A program made the translations under genes and the position numbers. The notes under the pieces are model-generated. The model did no database searches, was not told the DNA's origin, and was given only the letters and a program-made list of their open reading frames with translations. Source: Mesorhizobium loti R88b (GTDB lineage Bacteria > Pseudomonadota > Alphaproteobacteria > Rhizobiales > Rhizobiaceae). From it: a stretch of 64,000 nt of DNA. Location: contig NZ_CP033367.1 of the NCBI RefSeq assembly GCF_013170845.1, positions 2,853,001 to 2,917,000 of the forward strand. The letters are read 5' to 3'. Numbering within the stretch: the stretch's first letter is position 1; the number at the start of each line of letters is the position of its first letter. Positions 53,057 to 60,959 of the stretch are shown here, piece by piece.

Positions 53057-53644
53057 GTGAGAACAAGAAAACTGACGGCCGCGCTGGCCTTTGCCTCGAT
53101 ATGCGCTTTCGCATCGGCAGCACACGCCGACAATTACGAGATCGATGGCCAGCATGCGTGGGTTACCTTCACCATCAAGCACGGCATCTATGGCACCGCG
53201 CACGGCCAGTTCGATGCGGTGAAGGGCGCGATCGTCATGGACAAAGCCGATCCGTCGAAGAGCAGCGTCAAAGCCGAGATCGAGGTCGGCTCGGTGCACA
53301 CCGCCTATGACCAGCGCGACAGCGATCTGAAGGGCCCCGACTTCTTCAACGCGGCCGAATTCCCGGCGATCTCGTTTGAAAGCACCAAGGTCGAGAAGGT
53401 CAGCGATATCAAAGGCAAGGTCACCGGCAACCTCACCATCAGCGGTGTGTCCAAGGAGATCACGCTCGATGTGACGCTGGTCAACGAGGCGCCGGCGCCG
53501 TGGGACGCGACACTGACCAAGGCGGCGTTCACCGCCACAGGAAAAGTCAGCACGGCTGATTTCCCGATGGCCAATGCCGCCGCCGGTTTCGGCCTTGGGC
53601 CTGACGTTAACATCGTCATAGATCTCGAAGCGGTGAAGAAATAG
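53057..53644 (+). CDS. YceI-family periplasmic lipocalin-like protein
   Basis: Protein of 195 residues. GGGGAG at 53044-53049 sets the GTG at 53057. A Sec signal (VRTRKLTAALAFASICAFAS, cleavage after AHA) is followed by the YceI beta-barrel: NYEIDGQHAWVTFTIKHGIYG, then FFNAAEFPAISFESTKVEKV and TGNLTISGVSKEITLDV. YceI proteins bind polyisoprenoids or amphiphilic molecules in the periplasm. In other bacteria they often follow a cytochrome b561; here the preceding gene is a different, broken membrane protein, so a partner link is possible but unproven. Confidence 0.93.
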   Translation: MRTRKLTAALAFASICAFASAAHADNYEIDGQHAWVTFTIKHGIYGTAHGQFDAVKGAIVMDKADPSKSSVKAEIEVGSVHTAYDQRDSDLKGPDFFNAAEFPAISFESTKVEKVSDIKGKVTGNLTISGVSKEITLDVTLVNEAPAPWDATLTKAAFTATGKVSTADFPMANAAAGFGLGPDVNIVIDLEAVKK

Positions 53645-53656
53645 GCCGCCGACATT

Positions 53657-53738
53657 CTCTTTGGTTTGGCGCAATTCCCAAGGGAAAGCGCTGTGCGCTT
53701 TTCCCGGGAAAACCGCTTCACACTTTTTCTGGAATTGC
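53657..53738. repeat. Intergenic palindromic repeat, copy 2
   Basis: 82-bp copy of the 47721-47801 element, in the same orientation, 12 bases after the YceI stop codon. Internal stem GGGAAAGCGC / GCGCTTTTCCC. Probably mRNA-stabilising or inert repetitive DNA typical of rhizobia. Confidence 0.85.
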
Positions 53739-53800
53739 ATTGGTGTGGCGTCCGCCGCGCGACCGATAGGTCGCGCGGCACTTCACCAGGCCGGCGCGAA

Positions 53801-53843
53801 GTGCGCGCTCAGTCAAAACAAAGTTCCCGCTCGGACAAGACGC
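53801..53843. repeat. 43-bp direct repeat, copy 2
   Basis: Direct repeat of 51995-52037 with one difference. It lies between the YceI gene and the SDR gene at 53918. Confidence 0.85.
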
Positions 53844-53917
53844 GAAAACGGTGATGCCGCACTATCCCCAGCGAAGATCGGCGCATAGCCGGCGCACTCA
53901 CCAATCGGGATGGATCC

Positions 53918-54706
53918 ATGCGATTTCTTGGAAAAACGGCTTTCATCACTGGCGGCGGCACCGGCATCGGTGCGGCGGTCGCCAGGCGCATGGCGGCCGA
54001 CGGCGCCAAAGTGGTGCTGATGGGCCGGCGGCGCGAGCCGCTGGAGGCCGTGACCAGGGACATTGGCGGCCTGGTCGTGCAGGGCGATGCCGCCGACCCC
54101 AAGGCGGTGCGGGCGGCGCTGGCCGACGTGCATGAGAAAATCGGGCCGGTCGACATTCTCGTTGCCAATGCCGGCGGCCATGGCGTCGGCCCGACCATTT
54201 CGATGAGCGACGAGACCTGGAGCCTGGCGACGCGCAGCAATCTCGACACCGCCTTCGTCTGCGCCCGTGAATGTCTGCCGGACCTGATTGCGCAGAAGGG
54301 CAACATCGTCGTCGTCGCCTCGATCGCCGGCCTGTTTGCTGGCCCCGACGCGGCCGGCTACGTCACCATGAAACATGCCTGCATCGGCTTCGGCAAATCG
54401 CTGGCGCGCGACTATGGCCGCAAGGGCGTGCGCACCAACATCATCTGCCCGGGCTGGGTGTCGACCGACATGGCCGACGAGCAGATGGAGGTGATCGTCG
54501 AAAAGCACGGGCTTGGCTCGATCGAGGAAGCCTACCGGCTGGTGACCAAGGACGTCCCGCTCGGCCGGCCGGCGACGCCGGAAGAGGTCTCCAACGTCAT
54601 CTGTTTCGTCGCCTCCAGCGAGGCGGCGATGATGAACGGTTCGATCCTGACGGTGGATGGCGGCGCCACCGTCGTCGACCTGCCCACGCTTGCCTTTGTC
54701 GATTGA
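53918..54706 (+). CDS. Short-chain dehydrogenase/reductase
   Basis: SDR of 262 residues. Motifs: FITGGGTGIGAAVARR at residue 9, NAGG at about 86, catalytic Tyr and Lys in AAGYVTMKHACIG, and the C-terminal NGSILTVDGGATV. VVLMGRR after beta-2 (Arg pair) suggests NADP(H). It is the first gene of a seven-gene rightward set with a MoaF-like protein, a SnoaL-like protein and a Liv-type importer. The substrate is unknown, probably the imported carboxylic or cyclic compound after partial breakdown. Confidence 0.93.
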   Translation: MRFLGKTAFITGGGTGIGAAVARRMAADGAKVVLMGRRREPLEAVTRDIGGLVVQGDAADPKAVRAALADVHEKIGPVDILVANAGGHGVGPTISMSDETWSLATRSNLDTAFVCARECLPDLIAQKGNIVVVASIAGLFAGPDAAGYVTMKHACIGFGKSLARDYGRKGVRTNIICPGWVSTDMADEQMEVIVEKHGLGSIEEAYRLVTKDVPLGRPATPEEVSNVICFVASSEAAMMNGSILTVDGGATVVDLPTLAFVD

Positions 54707-54719
54707 TGTGGAGAGTGCG

Positions 54720-55514
54720 ATGAACGACCAGAACAGACCGGCCGATTGGAAGCATTTTGACGATTTCGCCACCGGGATCGCCGCCAACCGGCTGGCGACG
54801 ACGGATGCGCTGCGCGGCCAGACCTTCAAGATCACGCTCGACACCGGCCGCACCATCGACCTTGCCTTCACATCTGATGACACGGTGGCGTGGAGCGAAG
54901 GCAGCGAGGCGGGTGCCGACTGGTACGAGGCGCTGGAAGTCGCTTCCAACGTGTTCTTCATCAACATGATCTTCTCGGCGCGGCCAACGGAAGACGAGGC
55001 CTTCATCGTCAACACAAGCACGCGCCGCGTCCTGTCGGTGCGCGAACGGGTGCGCGATGCCAGTGAAGCGCCCGGCGAGCCGCTCGTGGCGCAGACCTGG
55101 TCGGCCGGCGTGCTCGGCGATCCCTCGGTTGCGCCGACCGGCATCGCGCCGGCGCCGACCCGCGACCTGATCGGGCTGACCGCGCACTACACATACAGCC
55201 CTAACCACGTCTACGAGCACATCTATCTCTCCTCCGAGCGCTATGCCTGGCAGAACCTCGTCGGCATCCAGCGCGGCCATGGCGATGTCGATTTGGCGAC
55301 GACCTGGAAGTTCGCCGAGAACCAGTATGTGTTCGGCTTCCGCGAGTTCATCATCCCCGTCGCCTCGCTGTTTTTCTACAATTGGGACGTCATGCACTCG
55401 ACAGGGAAATTCCTCGGCGTCACCAGCCAGGGCAAGATCGAGAACAAGCCGGCCGGCGCCCGGATCGAGAAGAAATCCAGAACCGCCTACGACAAGGGCA
55501 AGGCGCCGGTTTGA
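54720..55514 (+). CDS. MoaF-like (lipocalin-fold) protein
   Basis: Protein of 264 residues. ATG 54720 follows GAGAGTGC and opens with MNDQNRPADWKHFDDFATGI; the segments LRGQTFKITLDTGRTIDLAF and a second half (LIGLTAHYTYSPNHVYEHIY, then FREFIIPVASLFFYNWDVMH) suggest the two-domain MoaF fold, a lipocalin-like barrel first seen in a monoamine regulon. Enzyme or carrier function is not settled. It is 13 bases after the SDR and 18 before the SnoaL-like gene, so co-transcribed. Confidence 0.75.
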   Translation: MNDQNRPADWKHFDDFATGIAANRLATTDALRGQTFKITLDTGRTIDLAFTSDDTVAWSEGSEAGADWYEALEVASNVFFINMIFSARPTEDEAFIVNTSTRRVLSVRERVRDASEAPGEPLVAQTWSAGVLGDPSVAPTGIAPAPTRDLIGLTAHYTYSPNHVYEHIYLSSERYAWQNLVGIQRGHGDVDLATTWKFAENQYVFGFREFIIPVASLFFYNWDVMHSTGKFLGVTSQGKIENKPAGARIEKKSRTAYDKGKAPV

Positions 55515-55532
55515 GCGCGCGGGGAGAAAGCC

Positions 55533-55922
55533 GTGAATAAAAACTACGAAGCGATCAAGGCGCATTACGCCGGCTCCGACGCCAAGGATCTCTCGGCGAT
55601 GATGGCGCCGGTCACCAGCTGCACTGCCTGGACCGAGATGGCAGGGTTTCCCTATGCCGGCACCTATGTCGGCCCTGACGCCATCATCGAAGGCGTGTTC
55701 AAGCGCATCGGCGAGGAGTGGGACGGCTACGCCCTGAAGCTCGAAAAACTGGTCGATGGCGGCACCACCATTGTCGGCATCGGCACCTATTCGGGCACCT
55801 ACAAAAAGACCGGCAAGCCGATGTCGGCGCGCGTCGTCCATGTCTGGGAAATGGAGGACGGCAAGGCGCTCAGTTTCGAGCAGTTCACCGACACCAGGCT
55901 GGTCGCGGCAGCGACGGCCTGA
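55533..55922 (+). CDS. SnoaL-like / NTF2-superfamily protein
   Basis: Protein of 129 residues with an NTF2-like cone fold of the SnoaL/ketosteroid isomerase type: NYEAIKAHYAGSDAKDLSAM, TEMAGFPYAGTYVGPDAIIE, VVHVWEMEDGKALSFEQFTD. GTG 55533 follows GGGGAGAAAG. Members are small polyketide cyclases, isomerases or hydratases, or non-catalytic. In context with an SDR and a MoaF-like protein it may process the substrate imported by the Liv-type transporter. No catalytic residue can be named with confidence. Confidence 0.8.
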   Translation: MNKNYEAIKAHYAGSDAKDLSAMMAPVTSCTAWTEMAGFPYAGTYVGPDAIIEGVFKRIGEEWDGYALKLEKLVDGGTTIVGIGTYSGTYKKTGKPMSARVVHVWEMEDGKALSFEQFTDTRLVAAATA

Positions 55923-55965
55923 GGCATGGACACCGTCCGCATGATCCAAAACCTGGGAGGATGAA

Positions 55966-57171
55966 ATGGGAAACAGTCTGAAGGCAATGCTGGCAGGCCT
56001 GGTCCTGTCGGCCGCGTTCGCGGCCGGCACCGGTTTGGCGAATGCCGGCGACACCGAGATCGTCATCGGCGCGCCGATCTCCCTGACCGGGCCGCTGGCC
56101 GGCGACGGCAAGGAGCAGAAATGGGCCTATGAGCAGGCCGTGGCCGACATCAACAAGGCCGGCGGCATCATGGTGAAATCGGCCGGCAAGAAGCTGCCGG
56201 TGCGGCTCGTCATCGCCGACGATGAAAGCTCCGAAGGCAAGGTTGCGTCCGCGCTGGAAAACCTGATCAAGGTGCAGAAGGTCGATGCGCTGTTGTCGAC
56301 CCATTCGGGACCGATGAACATCGCTGGCGCCATCGTCGCCGAGAAGTACAAGAAATTCTACATGATCACGACGGCCTTCCCGTTCGAATGGCAGCCGCTG
56401 AAGCTGAAATATTCAGCCCTGTTCTTCTTCCATCCGGGGCCTGGCGCGGAAGTGCCATTCGAGATCTGGGACAAGCTGCCGGCCAACGAGAAGCCCAAGA
56501 ACCCGGCGCTGGTCACCGAGGATTCGCCTGACGGCAAGGGCTTTGGCGGCGCCTTCGAGGCGGCGGCCAAGAAGTATGGCTACACCTTCGCCGTCGACGA
56601 TCCCTGGGCGATTGGCGCGACGGATTATTCGGCGCTGATCACCAAGCTCAAGGCCGCCAATGTCGACGCCATGCTGGTGTTCGGCTCACCGGCCGACACG
56701 GTGACGCTGCTGCGCCAGATGAAGGAGCTCGGCTTCTCCGTGCCTTATCTGCATGGCTGGAAGGGCACCTGGACGGGCGAGTTCCACGAAGCGCTCGGGC
56801 CGGATTCCGATTATATCCTGACCGACGGTTTCTGGTCGGCGAGCTATCCCTACAAGGGCGCCAAGGAGCTTGGCGACCGCTACGAGGCCGAGTTCAAGAA
56901 GGACTCCGTCACCGTCGGCGCCTTCTACGCCAATGCGCAGGTGCTGGCGCAGGCAATCGAGAAGGCCGGCTCCACCGATGCCGGTGCGCTGCATGACGCA
57001 ATCTTCGGCCAGGAGTTCAAGGACACGGTGGTCGGCGATCTCAAATTCGACCAGACCGGCTTTGCCCTCATCCCCAGCGTCGCCACGCAATGGTGGCAAG
57101 GCAAGCACCAGCTGATCTTCCCGAACGGCAACTGGACCTACAAACCGGCGCCGGCCTGGGACAAGCGCTGA
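55966..57171 (+). CDS. Branched-chain amino acid-type (LivK) substrate-binding protein
   Basis: Periplasmic receptor of 401 residues. Sec signal MGNSLKAMLAGLVLSAAFAA, cleavage near ANAGD; GGGAGG precedes ATG 55966. Family elements: EIVIGAPISLTGPLAGDGKE, YEQAVADINKAGGIMV, then YDALLSTHS-type core seen as DALLSTHSGPMNIAGAIVAE, and GATDYSALITKLKAANVDAM. Despite the name, receptors of this class bind amides, aromatic acids or carboxylates. The gene for the ATPase follows after an 85-base gap with a strong hairpin. Confidence 0.94.
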   Translation: MGNSLKAMLAGLVLSAAFAAGTGLANAGDTEIVIGAPISLTGPLAGDGKEQKWAYEQAVADINKAGGIMVKSAGKKLPVRLVIADDESSEGKVASALENLIKVQKVDALLSTHSGPMNIAGAIVAEKYKKFYMITTAFPFEWQPLKLKYSALFFFHPGPGAEVPFEIWDKLPANEKPKNPALVTEDSPDGKGFGGAFEAAAKKYGYTFAVDDPWAIGATDYSALITKLKAANVDAMLVFGSPADTVTLLRQMKELGFSVPYLHGWKGTWTGEFHEALGPDSDYILTDGFWSASYPYKGAKELGDRYEAEFKKDSVTVGAFYANAQVLAQAIEKAGSTDAGALHDAIFGQEFKDTVVGDLKFDQTGFALIPSVATQWWQGKHQLIFPNGNWTYKPAPAWDKR

Positions 57172-57184
57172 CAGCGGCGGGCGA

Positions 57185-57226
57185 GGCAGGCCGGTGCCTG
57201 ATCGCGAAGCCAGGCACCCGCCTGCC
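57185..57226 (+). promoter_or_regulatory. Intercistronic hairpin between receptor and ATPase genes
   Basis: GGCAGG (57185-57190) and GGTGCCTG (57193-57200) pair with CAGGCACC (57211-57218) and CCTGCC (57221-57226) around a ten-base loop and a 2x2 internal loop. No T-run follows. It probably protects the receptor mRNA 3' end or limits read-through, giving more receptor than transporter. Confidence 0.55.
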
Positions 57227-57256
57227 GGCCTGACGACTTGGAGAAACGGAAACACG

Positions 57257-57994
57257 ATGCAGCCTGACGAGATCCTGCTTCGCCTCGAGGCGGTCCAGAA
57301 GCGGTTCGGCGGGCTGGTCGTGCTCAACGACATCGACATCGCTGTTCGTGCCAATGAGCTGATCGGGCTGATCGGGCCCAATGGTGCCGGCAAGTCGACG
57401 CTGTTCAACCTGATCACCGCGCTCTACACGCCGACACAAGGGCGCATCCACTTTCGTGGCCAGGACATCACCGGCACGGCACCGCACCGCATCTGCCGGC
57501 TGGGCATCGCGCGCACCTTCCAGCTGGTGCGCACCTTCCTCACCATGACCGCCTTCGAGAACGTCATGGTCGGTGCCGTCTATGGCGGCGGTGGGCGCGT
57601 CAAGCATGCGACAGTCGCTGCCGAGGAAGCGCTGGAACTGGTCGGGCTGACGGCCAAGCGCGACGTCAAGACCGCGCACATGACGCTCTCCGATCGGCGC
57701 CTGCTGGAAATCGCGCGGGCGGTCGCCTCCAGCCCGGCGCTGCTTCTGCTCGACGAGCCGATGGCGGGGCTGAACCCGACCGAGATTCAGCGCACGGTCG
57801 ATGTCATCCGCCGCGTGCGCGGCGAAAAGGGCGTGTCGATCCTGTGGGTCGAGCACAAGGTCGACGCCATCATGAAAGTGTGCAGCCGGGTGATCGTGCT
57901 CGACCATGGCGAGAAGATCGCCGACGGCACGCCCCGCGAAATCGTCGCCAACCGCAAAGTGATCGAGGCCTATCTTGGCGAACCGGCTGCTTGA
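57257..57994 (+). CDS. LivG-type ABC transporter ATPase
   Basis: ATPase of 245 residues. Walker A GPNGAGKST, Walker B LLLLDEPMAGLNP, H-loop ILWVEHKVD. The usual LivG signature LSYGxQ is LSDRRLLEIARAV here, an altered ABC signature that lacks the SGG; related family members vary at this place, so activity is likely but possibly changed. It overlaps the LivF-type gene by 20 bases. It pairs with LivF to drive the LivHM channel. Confidence 0.93.
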   Translation: MQPDEILLRLEAVQKRFGGLVVLNDIDIAVRANELIGLIGPNGAGKSTLFNLITALYTPTQGRIHFRGQDITGTAPHRICRLGIARTFQLVRTFLTMTAFENVMVGAVYGGGGRVKHATVAAEEALELVGLTAKRDVKTAHMTLSDRRLLEIARAVASSPALLLLDEPMAGLNPTEIQRTVDVIRRVRGEKGVSILWVEHKVDAIMKVCSRVIVLDHGEKIADGTPREIVANRKVIEAYLGEPAA

Positions 57995-58700
57995 CGTCAA
58001 AAACCTGGAAGTCGCCTATGGCGATGTCGGTGCTCTGTGGGGCGTTTCGATCCATGTCGACGCCGGCAGCATCGTGTCCATTGTCGGCGCCAATGGGGCG
58101 GGTAAGACGACGCTGTTGAAGACCATCTCCGGCCTGCTCAAGCCGAAGCGCGGCGAGATCTTTCTCGCCGGCATGCCGCTGGCCGGCAAGGCGCCGGAGG
58201 AGATCGCCGGCATGGGCATTGCGCATGTGCCGGAAGGGCGCGGCCTGTTCCGGCAGATGACGGTGCTGGAAAACCTCGAACTCGGTGCCTTCCAGCCCAA
58301 GGTGCGCAAGCATTTCAAACAGTCGCTGGAGAAAGCCTACACGCTGTTTCCGCGGCTCAAGGAGCGGGCAGGGCAGAAGGCCGGCTCGCTCTCCGGCGGC
58401 GAGCAGCAGATGCTGGCGATCGCGCGCGCCACCATGTCGGACCCGTCGCTGCTCATCCTCGACGAACCGTCGCTGGGCCTGAGCCCGATCGTCGTGCAGC
58501 AGATGTTCGCGCTGATCGAGACCTTGCACAAACAGGGCGTCACCATCCTGCTGGTCGAACAGAACATCCACCAGGCGCTGAAGGTGGCCGACTACGGCTT
58601 CGTGCTGAAGACCGGGGAACTCGCCATGCAAGGCACGGGCGCCGAGCTCATCGCCGACCCCGAAATCCAGAAGGCCTATATGGGCGTGTTGGAGGTATAG
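57975..58700 (+). CDS. LivF-type ABC transporter ATPase
   Basis: ATPase of 241 residues. Walker A GANGAGKTT, signature LSGGEQQMLAIARA, Walker B LLILDEPSLGLSP, and the LivF-type H-loop LLVEQNIHQAL. The TTG at 57975 lies inside the end of livG and begins at the conserved MANRLLDVKNLEVAYGDV; no better start fits. Its last base is the first base of the next start codon, so all four transporter genes are closely coupled. Confidence 0.93.
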   Translation: MANRLLDVKNLEVAYGDVGALWGVSIHVDAGSIVSIVGANGAGKTTLLKTISGLLKPKRGEIFLAGMPLAGKAPEEIAGMGIAHVPEGRGLFRQMTVLENLELGAFQPKVRKHFKQSLEKAYTLFPRLKERAGQKAGSLSGGEQQMLAIARATMSDPSLLILDEPSLGLSPIVVQQMFALIETLHKQGVTILLVEQNIHQALKVADYGFVLKTGELAMQGTGAELIADPEIQKAYMGVLEV

Positions 58701-59596
58701 TGATGGTCAACCTGCCGCCTCCCGAAATCCTGCTGCAGCTGTCGCTCAACGGCGCGCTGGGCGGCGCCATGTATGGCGTCGCCGCCGTGGGTTTGAGCCT
58801 CATCTTCGGCACCATGCGGCTGATCTTCCTGGCGCAGGGCGCCATGATCATTTTGGCTGCCTATTTCGCGCGTGCGCTGTTCTACGGGCTGGGCATCGAC
58901 CCGTTCCTGTCGCTGCTGATCGTCGTGCCGGTCGGGCTGGTCGTCGGCTGGCTGGTCTACCAGGGCCTGTTCCGCCGCGCGGCGGCCGCGGAGGACCGCA
59001 ACATCTCGCTTTTGATCGCCGTCGGCCTGATGTTCCTGGTCCAGAATCTGATGACGGTTATCTGGGGCGGCAACACCGCCGCGATCGTCACCTCCTACAC
59101 GGCGAGCGGCATCGAGATATTGGGCGTGCGCACCTCGTTCACGCGCTCGATGGGTTTTCTCATCGCGCTCGCCGGCACCGGGCTGGTGGTGCTGTTCCTG
59201 CGCCAGACGATTGTCGGCAAGGCGGTGCGCGCGGCCTCCGAGGACATGGAGGCGGCGACGCTGATGGGCATCAGCCCGCACCGCGTCAACGCCATTGCCT
59301 TTGCCATCGGCATCGCGCTGGCGGGTGCCGCTGGCGTGGCGGTGGCAACCACATTCCCATTCAATCCCTTTGCCGGGTTCATCTTCAGCCTCAAGGCGCT
59401 GGTGGCGCTGGCGCTGGGTGGCATCGGCAATGTCGCGGGCGCGCTGGCCGGCGGCATCATCCTTGGTCTCATCGAAGCCTATGTGCAGTATTTTATCTCA
59501 GGCGGCTGGACCAACGCCATCGCCTACGGCGTGTTCCTGGCGGTGCTGATGTTCAAGCCGGAAGGCCTGTTCAGCCGGCCTTACAAGAAGGCTTGA
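58700..59596 (+). CDS. LivH-type ABC transporter permease
   Basis: Permease of 297-298 residues with about eight membrane helices. Family pattern: LQLSLNGALGGAMYGVAAVGL in the first helix, GMSPHRVN-like cytoplasmic loop (LMGISPHRVNAIAFAIGIAL) and SLKALVALALGGIGNVAGALAGG near the end. GTG 58700 or ATG 58703 may start it. It forms the channel with the LivM-type protein whose start overlaps its stop. Confidence 0.94.
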   Translation: MMVNLPPPEILLQLSLNGALGGAMYGVAAVGLSLIFGTMRLIFLAQGAMIILAAYFARALFYGLGIDPFLSLLIVVPVGLVVGWLVYQGLFRRAAAAEDRNISLLIAVGLMFLVQNLMTVIWGGNTAAIVTSYTASGIEILGVRTSFTRSMGFLIALAGTGLVVLFLRQTIVGKAVRAASEDMEAATLMGISPHRVNAIAFAIGIALAGAAGVAVATTFPFNPFAGFIFSLKALVALALGGIGNVAGALAGGIILGLIEAYVQYFISGGWTNAIAYGVFLAVLMFKPEGLFSRPYKKA

Positions 59597-60603
59597 ACAG
59601 CATGTTGAAACAAGCCTTTTTGGAACGAGCCTGGCCAAGACAAGCCTGGATAGGGATCGCGATTGCCGTCGTCGCGGCGCTCGCCCTGCTGCCGCTGCTG
59701 CCCGGCGCGATCGACAGCTACACCTTCTCGTTCCTGTTCTTCGTCTTCATCTACGCCATCATGGCGCAAGGCTGGAACCTGGTTGCCGGCTTCGGTGGCC
59801 AGATCAGCCTGGGTAATCACGCTTTCTTCGGGCTCGGCGCCTACACCACCGCGATCCTGTGGAGCGGCAACTATCTCTGGGGCTCGCTCTATGACGCTTA
59901 CCCGCGCCTCTACTATTTCGATCCGGTGACGATGGTGCTGGGCGGGCTGGTGGCGGCGCTCGCCGCTGTCATCATCGGCCTGCCGCTGCTGTCAAAACTG
60001 CGCGGCGACTATTTTGCCTTGGGCACGCTCGGCTTCGGCGAGATCGTCAAGGTGATGTTCATCAATGGCGGCGACTTCACCGGCGGCGCCTTCGGCGTCG
60101 TCGCGCCCGCCGGCACCTTCGACACGCTCTTGCCGCACTATGTGGTCGGGCTCGGCCTGATGGTGGGCACGGCACTCGCCATCCATTTGCTGATGCGCTC
60201 GCGCTACGGGCTGGCGCTGATCGCCGTGCGTGACGACGAGATGGCGGCGTCGGCCAACGGCATCAATGTGCTCAGGGTCAAGGTATCAGCCTTCGCCGGC
60301 AGCGCCTTCATCGCCGGCATCGCCGGCAGCCTCTACACCTACTACATCTTCCATGTCGGCCCGGATTCGGTCTTCGACCTCGACTGGATGCTGCTGCCCC
60401 TCATGATGACCGTCGCCGGCGGCACCGGCACGCTGCTCGGGCCGATCCTGGGGGCGTTCGTGATGTATGCAGTGTTTGATCTGGCGCGCATCGTGGTGCC
60501 GGATTACCACCCGGTGATTTCGGGGCTGACGATTATCCTGGCGATGCTGTTTTTGCCGAAGGGGCTGATGCGGAGTTTTGGGGGCAGGGTGCGAGTGGTG
60601 TGA
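59593..60603 (+). CDS. LivM-type ABC transporter permease
   Basis: Permease of about 336 residues. Typical elements: NLVAGFGGQISLGNHAFFGLGAY, LRGDYFALGTLGFGEIVKV and DEMAASANGINVLRVKVSAFAGSAF, then a C-terminal helix. The start is a TTG at 59593 overlapping the LivH stop, or ATG 59602. Its last 507 bases (60097-60603) occur again, with decay, at 62118-62614. It is the last gene of the importer operon, and the Rieske gene follows after 356 bases. Confidence 0.94.
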   Translation: MNSMLKQAFLERAWPRQAWIGIAIAVVAALALLPLLPGAIDSYTFSFLFFVFIYAIMAQGWNLVAGFGGQISLGNHAFFGLGAYTTAILWSGNYLWGSLYDAYPRLYYFDPVTMVLGGLVAALAAVIIGLPLLSKLRGDYFALGTLGFGEIVKVMFINGGDFTGGAFGVVAPAGTFDTLLPHYVVGLGLMVGTALAIHLLMRSRYGLALIAVRDDEMAASANGINVLRVKVSAFAGSAFIAGIAGSLYTYYIFHVGPDSVFDLDWMLLPLMMTVAGGTGTLLGPILGAFVMYAVFDLARIVVPDYHPVISGLTIILAMLFLPKGLMRSFGGRVRVV

Positions 60604-60959
60604 GGAGGGCAGGGCTCAAATCGACGGGTTGCTGAAGTCAGGAATGGGGCCGTGTCCGGACGGCCTGCTTCCAGCAAGCGCTCGTCGGTAAGCTGCGGTT
60701 CGAGTTCGCAGTCATCGGGCAAAGTTTGCCTTGTCAGCTGACGACGAACTGGGCTCGAAGTCGGCCTGGAACCTATGCTGCGGTTAAGGCATCCGACGTG
60801 TTGATCGCGGTCGACAACCAGGTCGGCGAATTGGAAATGAACCGCAACTCCAACAAATCTGCGTTAGATTGCACGCCGGCTTTGCTGTGCGCAGCAGAGC
60901 CAATTCCCTTGCGATGTGGCCCCGCTTGCGACAGGATTGCCGCAACTGGAGCTTAGCCT
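60604..60959 (+). other. Intergenic region between livM-like and Rieske genes
   Basis: An open frame of 76 codons at 60726-60956 exists but has no recognisable motif or codon bias supporting it. No terminator was seen after the permease. The region must contain any promoter of the Rieske gene. Confidence 0.4.

Noticed and set aside
51995..53843. Segment between 43-bp direct repeats as a composite transposon
   Set aside because: No transposase or integrase lies inside; the repeats look like dispersed intergenic elements.
60726..60956. 76-codon frame before the Rieske gene
   Set aside because: No recognisable domain, no convincing ribosome site, and composition unlike neighbouring genes; not reported as a gene.
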